Of a stretch of DNA of 64,000 nt, positions 46,421 through 58,297 are shown piece after piece. Below the pieces are notes generated by a model. That model saw nothing but the letters and a program-made list of their open reading frames with translations, was not told the origin of the DNA and did not search any database. Origin of the DNA: Ipomoea triloba (taxonomy: Eukaryota > Streptophyta > Magnoliopsida > Solanales > Convolvulaceae). Position 1 is the first letter of the stretch. The number at the start of each line of letters is the position of its first letter. The position numbers and the translations under genes are program-made. Location: positions 920,386 through 984,385 of the forward strand of contig NC_044924.1 of NCBI RefSeq assembly GCF_003576645.1, written 5' to 3'.

Positions 46421-48289
46421 AAAAGTTTGCACATTTTTGACCATCTTTGTCACCTTTTGAGATTGAATAGAAGAAGGTGGTGACAATAATTGAACTCAAG
46501 ATCTTCTGGTACAAAAATTATTATTCTCTATCTATGCACTCAGTGCACTTTAACTCTAACATTTGTCATTTAAATATTCAACTTTTTAATTTTAATTAAT
46601 TCCAAATACAACATGGTACAACTCTTACCTATTTACATCGAGTCATATTTTTTAAATTGAATATTTTTAATTTTAGCTCTAAATTGTAAAAATGAATTAA
46701 AGTTGGGCATTGGTTTGGAGGGGTAATTTCAGTTATTTTAATTACTATTGAAACGTGATGTTAATTGATACATAAATATAATAATAAAAAAAAGGGAAAA
46801 GGGTCAAATAGGCCCTCGAACATTTCATAAAAAGTCAATTAGTCCACGAACTTTTAAAAGGTGCAATTAAACCCTCAAACATTACAAATCGAAGCAATGA
46901 AGCCCAAAAACCGGTAATTGACCTGTTATCACCGGTCATTGGCATTTTCCGGCGATCGGCGTCAATTTCCGGCGACCGGCGACGACCGAATCGTCGCCGG
47001 TCGCCATTTCCGGCGAAAAGGTCGCCTTCTCCGGCAAAGGCGACCTCACTGGTCGCATTCGCCGGAGAAGGCGACCTCACTGGTCGCCTTCTCCCTGGAA
47101 GAAGGCGACCAGAGATCTGGTCGCCTTCTCCGGGAAGAAGGCTACCGTTTCTGGTTGCCTTCTTCCCGGAGAAGGCGACCTTTTCGCCGGAAATTGACGC
47201 CGATCGCCGGAAAATGCCAATGACCGGTGATAACAGGTCAATTACCGGTTTTTGGGCTTCATTGCTTCGATTTGTAATGTTTGAGGGTTTAATTGCACCT
47301 TTTAAAAGTTCGTGGGCCTAATTGACTTTTTATGAAATGTTCGAGGGCCTATTTGACCCTTTTCCCAAAAAAAAATTTATACTGATCTCATTGGCTCTTG
47401 ATCTTTTGACTTTACTCCTGGGCTGCAGCCAGCTGGTTGTTGCTTCCTGGCAACAGCGTGGGGGAATAAAATTTATCTACTTATCACTGTCTCTCTAGTC
47501 AAGTTTGTACGCATGTGTATAAGTGGACCAAGTTGTGATTGTATATAATATCTAAATCCTTCTTTCTGATATGTTGAATGATGTAAATTACGGTAATTCA
47601 GCTGAACACATAGATTAGACTTTTGTTTACTGCGCACAAAAATTATCGTGGGTGAGACTTGATTCCTGGTCTAATCGTAGATATTCACCATTTTAATACG
47701 TTGAAGTGCTATGTATTGAAAAATTATAAAGAAATAGATGATTTATAATGTTTCTAGTTGAATTAAGTAATTATTGGCCGGTTAGACACTATAAGCCAAT
47801 TCATTTATATATAAGCATAACTTTCTTGTCACCTTAGCTTCTTGCCCATTTTCAATTCATTAACTTAATAAGCTAGCTTAACCTTATTGCTTACACATCA
47901 TATCGAGGTAGGTGCTACCACGTGATGGTGCTAACTAAACAAATTCACACACATATATGGCGGTCGCTCGAAGAATCGGGTCTAGTATCATGTCATTAAA
48001 ATTTGGCGTTGACTGCTATGCAAATATAATGAAATAAAATTGTACATTCACTATTATTCTATTAGCTATAAATTATGGTACGACCGTGTACAATGGTAAC
48101 TGATAAGCACTTGATAATGAATTAAAGTTATGTATTTGCTATTTGCTATATATTTTGAGGTAGTGATAAATGTTTGATTTGATAATATATTAGTTGAATT
48201 GGTTAATTTTAGTTTAATCTAAACGTATTAAAACGCAATTTGTTTTTTAAGTTAACTTTCTTGTCACCAACTCACCCATTTTTCAATTC

Positions 48290-48325
<36 letters not shown>

Positions 48326-48591
48326 AGATTAAACAAACGAGAAGAAAAATCTATTGTTACATTGGACTTGTTGGATTGATAGCAAAGAAATAGGAAAATG
48401 CAGGGTGGTTGTCGGTCACTGTCGCTGGCGGCCAACAAAATTCACTGTGTACATGGCACCAGGTTACTCCCTCATATGAGATGTTGTGAGTTCGAGTCTT
48501 AGTAAAAGCGATATTGACTCTTTATATTTCATTAGTTGAGAAAGTAGTTATAAACAGATATTGAATTAAAAAATTCTAATGAGAAAATTAC
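46421..48591 (+). repeat. 2.2-kb repeated block, copy 2
   Basis: It has the same content and order as copy 1, starting at the same base and ending at the same GAGAAAATTAC against a second 25-N gap (48592-48616). It includes the fold-back element at 46794-47366 and a SINE-like sequence at about 48457-48560. The poly(A) run is longer than in copy 1. Confidence 0.9.
46794..47366. mobile_element. Fold-back MITE, copy 2
   Basis: It has the same terminal inverted repeats as copy 1, but the interior from about 46966 to 47192 is in the opposite orientation: CCGGCGACGACCGAATCG lies on the left here and its complement on the right in copy 1. Confidence 0.85.
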
Positions 48592-48616
48592 NNNNNNNNN
48601 NNNNNNNNNNNNNNNN

Positions 48617-50199
48617 GCCATTTCCGGCGAAAAGGTCGCCTTCTCCGGCAAAGGCGACCTCACTGGTCGCATTCGCCGGAGAAGGCGACCTCACTGGTCG
48701 CCTTCTCCCTGGAAGAAGGCGACCAGAGATCTGGTCGCCTTCTCCGGGAAGAAGGCTACCGTTTCTGGTTGCCTTCTTCCCGGAGAAGGCGACCTTTTCG
48801 CCGGAAATTGACGCCGATCGCCGGAAAATGCCAATGACCGGTGATAACAGGTCAATTACCGGTTTTTGGGCTTCATTGCTTCGATTTGTAATGTTTGAGG
48901 GTTTAATTGCACCTTTTAAAAGTTCGTGGGCCTAATTGACTTTTTATGAAATGTTCGAGGGCCTATTTGACCCTTTTCCCAAAAAAAAATTTATACTGAT
49001 CTCATTGGCTCTTGATCTTTTGACTTTACTCCTGGGCTGCAGCCAGCTGGTTGTTGCTTCCTGGCAACAGCGTGGGGGAATAAAATTTATCTACTTATCA
49101 CTGTCTCTCTAGTCAAGTTTGTACGCATGTGTATAAGTGGACCAAGTTGTGATTGTATATAATATCTAAATCCTTCTTTCTGATATGTTGAATGATGTAA
49201 ATTACGGTAATTCAGCTGAACACATAGATTAGACTTTTGTTTACTGCGCACAAAAATTATCGTGGGTGAGACTTGATTCCTGGTCTAATCGTAGATATTC
49301 ACCATTTTAATACGTTGAAGTGCTATGTATTGAAAAATTATAAAGAAATAGATGATTTATAATGTTTCTAGTTGAATTAAGTAATTATTGGCCGGTTAGA
49401 CACTATAAGCCAATTCATTTATATATAAGCATAACTTTCTTGTCACCTTAGCTTCTTGCCCATTTTCAATTCATTAACTTAATAAGCTAGCTTAACCTTA
49501 TTGCTTACACATCATATCGAGGTAGGTGCTACCACGTGATGGTGCTAACTAAACAAATTCACACACATATATGGCGGTCGCTCGAAGAATCGGGTCTAGT
49601 ATCATGTCATTAAAATTTGGCGTTGACTGCTATGCAAATATAATGAAATAAAATTGTACATTCACTATTATTCTATTAGCTATAAATTATGGTACGACCG
49701 TGTACAATGGTAACTGATAAGCACTTGATAATGAATTAAAGTTATGTATTTGCTATTTGCTATATATTTTGAGGTAGTGATAAATGTTTGATTTGATAAT
49801 ATATTAGTTGAATTGGTTAATTTTAGTTTAATCTAAACGTATTAAAACGCAATTTGTTTTTTAAGTTAACTTTCTTGTCACCAACTCACCCATTTTTCAA
49901 TTCAGTAAAAAAAAAAAAAAAAAAAAAAAAAAACAGATTAAACAAACGAGAAGAAAAATCTATTGTTACATTGGACTTGTTGGATTGATAGCAAAGAAAT
50001 AGGAAAATGCAGGGTGGTTGTCGGTCACTGTCGCTGGCGGCCAACAAAATTCACTGTGTACATGGCACCAGGTTACTCCCTCATATGAGATGTTGTGAGT
50101 TCGAGTCTTAGTAAAAGCGATATTGACTCTTTATATTTCATTAGTTGAGAAAGTAGTTATAAACAGATATTGAATTAAAAAATTCTAATGAGAAATTAC
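48617..50199 (+). repeat. 2.2-kb repeated block, copy 3 (5'-truncated)
   Basis: It begins inside the fold-back element (GCCATTTCCGGCG, equal to about 47004 of copy 2) and runs through the remaining block and out into unique DNA past 50200. It contains the right part of the element to 48980 and the SINE-like sequence at about 50067-50175. Orientation of the element interior agrees with copy 2. Confidence 0.9.
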
Positions 50200-50213
50200 A
50201 AAAAAAAAGATAA

Positions 50214-51417
50214 ATTACACTAAAAAGACTTAACAGAGAAACTGTTAGACAAAAATCAAACTCTTAATTTTTAAGTACGATAATCATGAATTCATGATCA
50301 TGTTTGACCTCCTTAATCATCCATTTTAAAACTGAACAAACATTCAATATTTTGAAGTTAATTGTCTCTGTCATCATTACTTATTAATTATTTTTACCAT
50401 TTGTTTTCTTGAACTTGATTATGAAATATAAGTATTGACAAATATAAACTATATATCACACTGCCACACAGTGACACCGACATTATTCATATTTTTTTTT
50501 GAAGGAAATTAATTAACGACTTTTCTTACGTTTTTTATTTAATGCTTCTTTAAATATATGGGTGCAACTTTCATGCTTACCGTTGGAGTTTGTGAAGTTT
50601 CCTCGTCACTCAAAAAGAAAAAAAAAAATAGCAGGCTAAGTACAAAACAATATAATTGATGATAAGGGTAAATGGCTAAGCAATGGAAAGTAACTAACGT
50701 CAACCGTACATTTTCTTGGTATATTTATGTTATAATTATAGATTAGGATTACATCTAGTTGTGACAATATATAGATTTAGCATGACTAATATAAATCAAT
50801 TGTAATATAAGGCTCCACGCATCTTTAAGGTTGATAAGTGGTTGTTCAAGCATATTGAATGCGGATGAGTTGAGCACACTGATATTTTGAAGAATAATTT
50901 ACGACTCTTAAGCCTTTTCATCATAGCCCATCAAAACTTGAACTGGTATCTTATTATCATGGCTGGATTTTAGGGCGTGTAAAATGGACAATAGCACATA
51001 GTCTCAATTTTTAGAGGGCTCAATATTTATTTTTGACTAGAAATAAAAGTAAATCTACAATTAATTAAGCATGGCAAAACCATTATGTTTCCTCAATGGC
51101 ACAAATGATGTCTCAAGTCATGAATCTGCAGAGATAACTTGAAGTAAAAATCAAATATTTTACATATTAGTTTTAAAGATTGCGCCTATACTTTTAGTAA
51201 GACCTCATTTATTTATAAGAACGAGACCACAAAAATATAAAAACCGACCCTACCTATTATATCGAATAACAAGGGTCGATGTATAATACAGTATTAACCA
51301 CAATATTTACTATATATTTTTCCGATATTCTATTTTGCCTTTGTTAGACCACCATTCGTAAATTAATATACAAACAAGTTTAGGAAATTCTGGGAAAGGT
51401 CAAAATGCGCAAATTAT
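50214..51417. other. Intergenic, AT-rich
   Basis: No gene or repeat was recognised beyond simple A/T runs. Confidence 0.5.
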
Positions 51418-51760
51418 ATTGTGGACCATGGTCCACAATGCATTGTGGACCATGATCATAGCTGATAATGCAGTTGTGTTGAACGGATAGTGCAGTTATG
51501 TTGAAAAGATACTGCAGTTGTGTTGAAAGGAAACTGTAGTTGCGCGGAACAGAGACCGTTCATCCGTTCAACAGAATTGCAATATCCTTTCAACACAACT
51601 ACAGTATCCATTCAACACAACTGCAGTATCAGTTCAACACAACTGCAGTTCCAACGGATGACACGACCTCTGTTTCGCTCAACTGCATTTCCCTTTCAAC
51701 ACAACTGCAGTATCCGTTCAACACAACTGCAGTATCAGCCATGATCCATGGTCCACGGTA
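51418..51760. mobile_element. Inverted-repeat element with 22-bp minisatellite arms
   Basis: The ends carry GTGGACCATGGTCCAC-like sequences, and inward of them CATAGCTGATAATGCAGTTG is mirrored by ACTGCAGTATCAGCCATG. The arms are built of about eleven units of a 22-bp motif, roughly ACTGCAGTTGTGTTGAACGGAT. These read forward in the left arm and reverse-complemented in the right arm, switching near 51560. The 74- and 125-codon open frames here are translations of this repeat and not genes. Confidence 0.75.
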
Positions 51761-53397
51761 TAACGACCGGTCAAAATGGGTAGGTATACAAGTTTTTAGA
51801 AAAGATATTTCCATTTTGAAAAAGGGTGTCGCTTTTATTGTGACAAAAAAGGTAAAATCGTCTACCCCAAGCACCTCTACACTCTTGTACAACGGCTTGT
51901 TGAGGGGTAAATCATGATAACTCAATTTTATTATAACAAGAAGGTGAAATCGCCTACCCCAAGCGCCCCAGTGCCCCACGCCCCAGCCTGGCAGTTAGAC
52001 TTTTGCTCCCTACAATGTACAAAGGACCCCCTTATATAAAATTTGTAAAATCAACTTATTCGCTCTAAAATAGCGCGCGCCAATGCACTTGTTCTATGCG
52101 TTTGTCAAGATAATTTGTTATCCATACTAACAATGCTATTAAAAATCTTCTAATGCATTTCAACCCCAATTATCAATCCTGAATTAATGTTTCATATGAG
52201 ATGACCTAAATTAAAAATGCTTCCTAATGCATTAAAATTTAACATCATATAAAAACATTGTTTGGCCATTAATCACTCGAAATATAAGAAATTTACTTTT
52301 TTTTTTAGTGCAAAAATAATTAGGAAAAGTGATAATTTTAAATAAAAAATAATTTTGCATTTTATGTGTAATCAGTACGTTTTAAGATATCTGGCGTAAC
52401 CTTCCCTAAAATCTAAAAAAATAAAATACTTTTCCAAGTTTTTTTTTTAACTATGGAGATCGTTCTAAATTAAACCATTTACTTCTAAAATATTTTTCAA
52501 ATCAAATCTCATATACTATATAAAAAAATCATATTCATTTGTTAATATTGTAGAGACCATATATATATGGGAGTAAAGGATGTCAATCTAAAATTACCAC
52601 ATAAGTATGTATCATATATATAAAATTTGTAATGTTACTTTTTCAAAAAAGCCTATATTACAATTTATTTTGTGATAAGAGTAGAAAATGCAGGTTTTCT
52701 AAAAATATTGTGATCATCGATCATTTATAACTTTATGAAGAGTAAACAGATGTGTTTTATATAACTTATAAAGAAGAACATGATTAGAATTTATTTTGGA
52801 TTACAAAAACTATTTCAAAACGGGTGATATGTTACTATTTTAAATTAGCACTTAAAAGAGCGTTTTTTTTTTAATATTACGGAAAGAATCATAAGAATGC
52901 ACTCTAGGTAAAGTTCGCTTTGGACCAGCTTAATAGACATTATTAAGTTAATTGTCCAATTGACTCAATTAGTGTTAATGCAAAATTACGAGGTTCTATA
53001 CAAAAGGCTAGATGGATTACAACATCCCCTATTCAATATATGTTTTATGTAGTGATGGAAACTCGATTCAGTTGAAGGTGTAAATCTTAATTAAATGTAA
53101 ATTAGAAATATTAAAATGTTAGGTTTGATATTTTATGTATGATTTGACTAATAAAATATTTAATTAATCGGCTATAAAAGTTTTGGCCAAAAAATGAATT
53201 AGAAAGATTTTACTTTTATATATAAGTATGGAAGTATAGATGCAGATTATATTAAAAAATTTAAAATGGCAACAACAAAAATATAACATTGTGTTAAAAA
53301 CAGTACCAATATTAAACCTTTCATTCCGAAATTTCAGTTATTGTTTTTGCGTGTTTTTTTTGTTTTTTTTAAGATTGAGCAAAAAGGTAAAGCTACC
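51761..53397. other. Intergenic and PUKI promoter
   Basis: At 51830-51960 there are two related stretches containing AAATCGTCTACCCCAAGC and AAATCGCCTACCCCAAGC. At 52905-53010 a segment resembles one in the IPT promoter repeats at 58.86 and 59.83 kb. The rest is AT-rich. No gene was recognised. Confidence 0.5.
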
Positions 53398-56300
53398 ATG
53401 GCGGAGCCGGTAGTGATAGGGGGTATGGTGTTGGATATAAATTGCAGTCCTTCTGTTCCTGTTAATCCCGGAACAACCACTCCTGGCAAGGTTTGATGTC
53501 ATACTTCATAAACCCTTATTTATACCTTGCACACATAAACCCTTAATTTTTTTTTTTAAAAGAATATTTATAAACAATTGAATGATTACCATAGATTCTG
53601 TTTGTAAAGAATTTTATGCTTGTTGTATGTCAAGTTCATCTAAATGAGGTCTCTTATAGATGGGCTTAAATCCTACGTCCACAAAGTAAAATCTGGTTTT
53701 ACACTGACCATCTTTACCACTAACCAACTCATTCATCTCTTCTCTAAATATGGCCTAATCGGAGAAGCTCAGAATCTGTTTGACGAAATGTCAGAACGAA
53801 ACGTGTTTACCTGGAATGCCATTATAAATGCCCATGTAAAGGCCCAAAACTTTGTCCGTGCACGAGAACTTTTTGATGCTGCTCCTCAGAAAGATTCTGT
53901 GACATACAATTCAATGCTTTCCGGTTATGTAAACTGCAATGGACATGAAAATCAAGCTGTTGAAGTATTTGTTGTTATGCAGTATGAGAGTGGTAAAGCT
54001 AGAATAGATGAGTTTACTCTAACTTCGATGCTTGGTTTGACAGTAAAGTTGGGTGTCTTGTCTTATGGAAAGCAGCTGCATTCATATATGTTAAAGACTG
54101 GTAATGATATTAGTTCATTTGCTGTTAGTTCTCTCATTGATATGTATTCAAAATGCGGGTCTTTTCAAGATGCATGGAGGGTGTTTAGTGCATGTGATTG
54201 TCAAGCAGTGGACTTGGTTTCAAAGAATGCACTGGTGGCAGCTTGTCTCAGAGAAGGGCAGCTGGAGATAGCTCGGAAAATCTTTTGGAGCAACCCGGAA
54301 TTGAATGATGCAATTTCTTGGAATACAATGATTTCGGGTTATGCTCATAATGGCTATGAGAAGGAAGCAATCCAATTGTTCAAGCTAATGGCAGAGGAGG
54401 GTCTTTCATGGAATGAGCATAGTTACGCTAGTGTTTTGACTGCTTGTGCTAGTCTCAAGTTTTTGAAACTTGGGAAGGAGACTCATGCTTGGGTTTTGAA
54501 GAAAGGGGCGGTTTTGAATCCATTTATAAGTAGTGGCATTGTTGATGTGTATTGCAAGTGCGGTAATATGAGATATGCTGAGTCCGTTCATGAAACTATT
54601 GAGGGGCAGAACCCTTTTTCTGTCACGTCGTTGATAGTGGGATATTCAGCAGAGGCTAACATGTTAGCAGCTAGAAGGCTCTTTGATTCTTTGGCTGAGA
54701 AGAACCCTGTGGTATGGACAGCCATAATGTCTGGTTATCTGAAATCTCAGCAAAGCGAGGAAGTTTTTCAGCTTTTTAAGGAGCACAGGGAAAAGGATGT
54801 TAGAGTAGTCCCTGATGTTCTAATTCTTGTCAGCCTGCTTGGTGCCTGTGCAATGCACGCAACTTTAGATCCTGGAAAGCAAACACATGCCTACTTGTTG
54901 AGAACAGGAACTATGATGGACGAGAAACTAGCAAACACGTTGGTTGATATGTATTCAAAATGTGGAAGCATATCGTATGCAGAAAATATATTTCAACAGT
55001 TTGAAAGCAAAGATTCGATCTTGTACAACACGATGATAGCTGGTTATGCTCACCATGGTTATGAAAATGAAACCCTTCTGCTTTTCAGAGAAATGAAGGA
55101 TAGAGGATTTCAACCGGATGCAGTGACCTTTCTTGCCATTCTCTCTATGTGTCGCCACAGGGGCCTAATAAAAATTGGGGAAGAGTTTTTCTATTCAATG
55201 ACGAAAGACTACAACATCTCTCCTGATATTGACCACTATTCCTGCATGATTGATTTGTATGGAAGGGGTAATCAACTTGAAAAGGCAGTAGACATTATGG
55301 AAAAGATTCCCAGCGAACCAGATGCAGTAGTTTTGGGTGCATTTGTGAATGCTTGCAAGATGAACGGGAATGCAGAACTTGCAAAAACAGCAGAGGAGGC
55401 TCTGTTGCGGATTGAAGGGGAGAATGGGGCTAGATACGTGCAGTTTGCTAGTATATATGCCTCAGACGGGAAGTGGAGTGAGATGGGGAGGATCATGAAG
55501 ATGATGAGAGGGAAGGACGTCAAGAAACTTGTTGGTTGTAGTTGGGTACATGTGGGAAACAAAGTTCATACATTTACCTCTGCTGATAGATCTCACTCGG
55601 AAAAGGAGGCCATATATTTTATCTTAGGGTGTTTGATTCAAGAATTAAATGATGTACCTTCAACCTTATTACTTGAATGAAGAACCTTCAAGCAATCTAG
55701 GATCTCATCACTATGCCAGGCCAGATCTCTAGGCAAATTGACTATCTTCTTTTATCTACAATCTAAAGGATCAGAATCCAATGCCTGTAGGCAAATTATG
55801 CGATATCCTTTTTTGATTCAACTATTCAATATTATGAGATTTACTCATGTATAGCTGCATTACCTTCTAAATATATGAGTGCAAGCTAGTTCTGGTGAAG
55901 GAATAAGCATAATAAGCATGGAATCTATTTTGTAGTCTGATACCTAAGCTACTGAACAGTGAATTATCAACGTATATTGTTGATTCGTTCTGGCGTCTAA
56001 TAAGTTTGTCTCTACTCAAGTCCTGCTTGTAGCCACAGGCTGCATATAATGCTGAACTTTGCTATGCAGATTGTCTATACATTAGGTGGTGTGGCAAGGA
56101 ATATTGCCGAGTGCATGTCAAAGCTTGGAGCAAAGCCATACCTGATAAGTGCTGTAGGATTTGACATGGCAGGTCAGTACTATATTACTTGAACCGTGCA
56201 CAAGAGAACTATAAAACGATAGGAAATTTGTAAGATTTGCTTTTTCTTTTTTTCGAAACGTTCCTGAGGTGTGACAAGCTAACTTCTCTTGATAGGAAAT

Positions 56301-57988
56301 TTGCTATTGGAACATTGGAAATCTGCAGGATTATCTATAGAAGGTAGATTCTTAAATATTTTTCATTACTTTTTTGAATTTGATGATTTAATAATCACTT
56401 CGTAATTAATAAAAAAAAATAATTCACACATAGAGACACAGCCTGCTCCTTAATGCAGGTCTTCTTCTCTAATGTTAACATAGATTTGTAATCTCAAAAA
56501 AAGTGCTACCTTCATTTAACGGGGAAATCTGATCAGGCATTCGAAGACATCACAGTATTGAGACTGCTACGGTTTGCCACATTTACGATAGTAAAGGAGA
56601 AGTGGCAGCGGGTGTTGCTAATTTCGAAGCTGTTGTAAGTTGCTTCTAGACAAACGAATCTGTTAAATTTCAAGTTTTCGTAAAGTCTATGTTTCATTCA
56701 TGGTGAAATTGTTAAAACAGGAGAAATTTCTCACATCGGCATGGATACAGAACTTCAAATGCAATATTTCGTCTGCACCAGTATTGCTGCTAGATGCAAA
56801 CTTGAATTCCTTGGTTCTGCAAGCATCATGTCAACGTACGTTTTCCATGCTGGCAAACACTTTTCTTGGTTTTAATCTCGAACTATAGTGTGGAAGATGC
56901 AAAGTAACTTGTTTCTATTCAGAGATTAATTGGAAATTATGTCTCTCAGTTGCAGCAGAATGTAATACTCCAGTGTGGTTTGAGCCTGTCTCGGTTGTGA
57001 AATCCAGAAGAATTGCTTCAGTTGCCAATTATGTGAGTGCCATCGAACTTTATGTATGCCTTTTAGTTCCCTTCCCGCTTTTATGATAGTATTTGAGACG
57101 AAACTTGAGTTTAGCTTCTGTTAGGGATTGTCGCTGAAATAGGGGCCATAGTTGAGAAATAATACATCCTATTAATGTATCTATACACTTATCATTGGAT
57201 TTATGCATACAGATTACAGACCTTCCTCCATTGATTTGAAAAGTTAATTTGCAGATTACATTTGCATCACCTAATGAACATGAGCTAATATCCATGGGAA
57301 ATGCGGTGGCGAATGCTGATATATTCCAGCCTATAAAAAACGCTGAGGGCAGCCAAAAGCTTTCTGTAGAAACTTTGTTTCAAAGGCTAAAACCTGCAAT
57401 TACGCTCCTGCTAGACAAAGGTGTCAAAGCATTGATCGTCACTATTGGCTCAGACGGGGCGTTCTTATGCTTCAGAGGGACGGGTAGCATCAACAAACTT
57501 GGTTTCACGGGAAACCAACCTTCACCCTTTAGCAAACAACTATATGAAGCTGTAACCTCAAAGTGCCCCCGAGATCATATATTCAATACTTCCAAGCGTG
57601 ACTCGAGCTCCAACATGTTTGCTGTGCATTTCCCCACGCTGTCCACATCCGTTGCAAGGCTTACAGGGGCCGGGGATTGCTTGGTTGGTGGGACCCTGGC
57701 GTCCTGGTGCGCTGGTCTAGACGTCATGCAGAGTTTGGCAGTTGGGATTGCGGCCGCCAAAGCTGCAGTTGAAGTAGACAGCAATGTGCCTGCAAAGTAC
57801 TCTTTAGCCAAACTCGCAGGTAAGCCATTACTGTCATCTCACTTTTCACTTACAGATTACATAAAAATACATAAAAATTTATATACTTTCTTCAATAAAA
57901 CGATTGATATTCAAATCATTAATCTGCAGATGATGCGAGGATTATATATACTGGTGCGAGAACAATCTTTTGCCCGTCAATGTTGTAG
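53398..57988 (+). CDS. PUKI: Pseudouridine kinase, pfkB family
   Basis: This phosphorylates pseudouridine to its 5'-monophosphate, the first step of peroxisomal pseudouridine breakdown in plants, ahead of the PsiMP glycosidase. Eight exons join in frame: 53398-53490, 56070-56172, 56296-56343, 56537-56634, 56721-56835, 56950-57032, 57255-57819 and 57930-57988, giving 387 aa. Landmarks are VVIGGMVLDI near the N-terminus, TLGGVARNIAECMSKLGAKP (substrate-binding region), VLLLDANLNSLVL, PVWFEPVSVVKSRRIA, ALIVTIGSDGAFLCF and the pfkB signature LTGAGDCLVGGTLAS with the catalytic Asp. The protein ends in SML, a possible peroxisomal PTS1. Intron 1 is 2.6 kb and contains a complete same-strand PPR gene. 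Exon 1 is joined across it because its frame, donor and content fit the family N-terminus and exon 2 lacks a start. Confidence 0.9.
53644..55680 (+). CDS. Pentatricopeptide repeat protein, PLS-class with E/E+ end (At3g18840-like)
   Basis: An intronless gene of 678 aa lies wholly inside intron 1 of the pseudouridine kinase gene, on the same strand. PPR motifs tile nearly the whole protein: TNQLIHLFSKYGLIGEAQNL, NVFTWNAIINAHVKAQNFVR, AVSSLIDMYSKCGSFQDAWR, AISWNTMISGYAHNGYEKEA, DVYCKCGNMRYAES, NTLVDMYSKCGSISYAENIF and ILYNTMIAGYAHHGYENETL. The end has E and E+ features (GCSWVHVGNKVHTFTSADRS followed by HSEKEAIYFI) but no DYW domain. PLS-E+ proteins usually specify C-to-U editing sites in organelle RNA and recruit a DYW partner. 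Overall order and many segments match the Arabidopsis At3g18840-type protein as remembered. A stop codon directly precedes the ATG at 53644, and the start matches the family. No clear transit peptide is evident. Confidence 0.93.
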   Translation: MRSLIDGLKSYVHKVKSGFTLTIFTTNQLIHLFSKYGLIGEAQNLFDEMSERNVFTWNAIINAHVKAQNFVRARELFDAAPQKDSVTYNSMLSGYVNCNGHENQAVEVFVVMQYESGKARIDEFTLTSMLGLTVKLGVLSYGKQLHSYMLKTGNDISSFAVSSLIDMYSKCGSFQDAWRVFSACDCQAVDLVSKNALVAACLREGQLEIARKIFWSNPELNDAISWNTMISGYAHNGYEKEAIQLFKLMAEEGLSWNEHSYASVLTACASLKFLKLGKETHAWVLKKGAVLNPFISSGIVDVYCKCGNMRYAESVHETIEGQNPFSVTSLIVGYSAEANMLAARRLFDSLAEKNPVVWTAIMSGYLKSQQSEEVFQLFKEHREKDVRVVPDVLILVSLLGACAMHATLDPGKQTHAYLLRTGTMMDEKLANTLVDMYSKCGSISYAENIFQQFESKDSILYNTMIAGYAHHGYENETLLLFREMKDRGFQPDAVTFLAILSMCRHRGLIKIGEEFFYSMTKDYNISPDIDHYSCMIDLYGRGNQLEKAVDIMEKIPSEPDAVVLGAFVNACKMNGNAELAKTAEEALLRIEGENGARYVQFASIYASDGKWSEMGRIMKMMRGKDVKKLVGCSWVHVGNKVHTFTSADRSHSEKEAIYFILGCLIQELNDVPSTLLLE

Positions 57989-58297
57989 ATTGCCCGCAGC
58001 ATACTAGCTGTTTATGCTAAAATTCATTGGAGTCCTACAAATTCATTACTCAATTTGATGAATATATGATGGATGAATGGATCTGATATGACTGATAAAT
58101 TTTACTTCGGAATGTGATGAATTTAACTTCAAAGTTTGATGAATATGTTTTATATTTGGTCTCATAGTATAGCAACTCTTCTTGATATATTCTTTTATGA
58201 AGTTATTATAGACTTATATAGTTGGAGTTGAATGTTAGCCTGTTAGCCAAAGGCTATGAATAAGGGATGACAATTTGCATACACTTCACTGGTATCC

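Noticed and set aside
46396..48616. Taking the three 2.2-kb blocks as a biological gene amplification
   Set aside because: No gene is in the block, and the identical break points at 25-N gaps make an assembly artefact more likely; reported only as something to check.
51520..51979. 74-, 125- and 116-codon frames with repeated FNTTAVS or similar residues
   Set aside because: They read through the 22-bp minisatellite in the inverted element and have no independent support.
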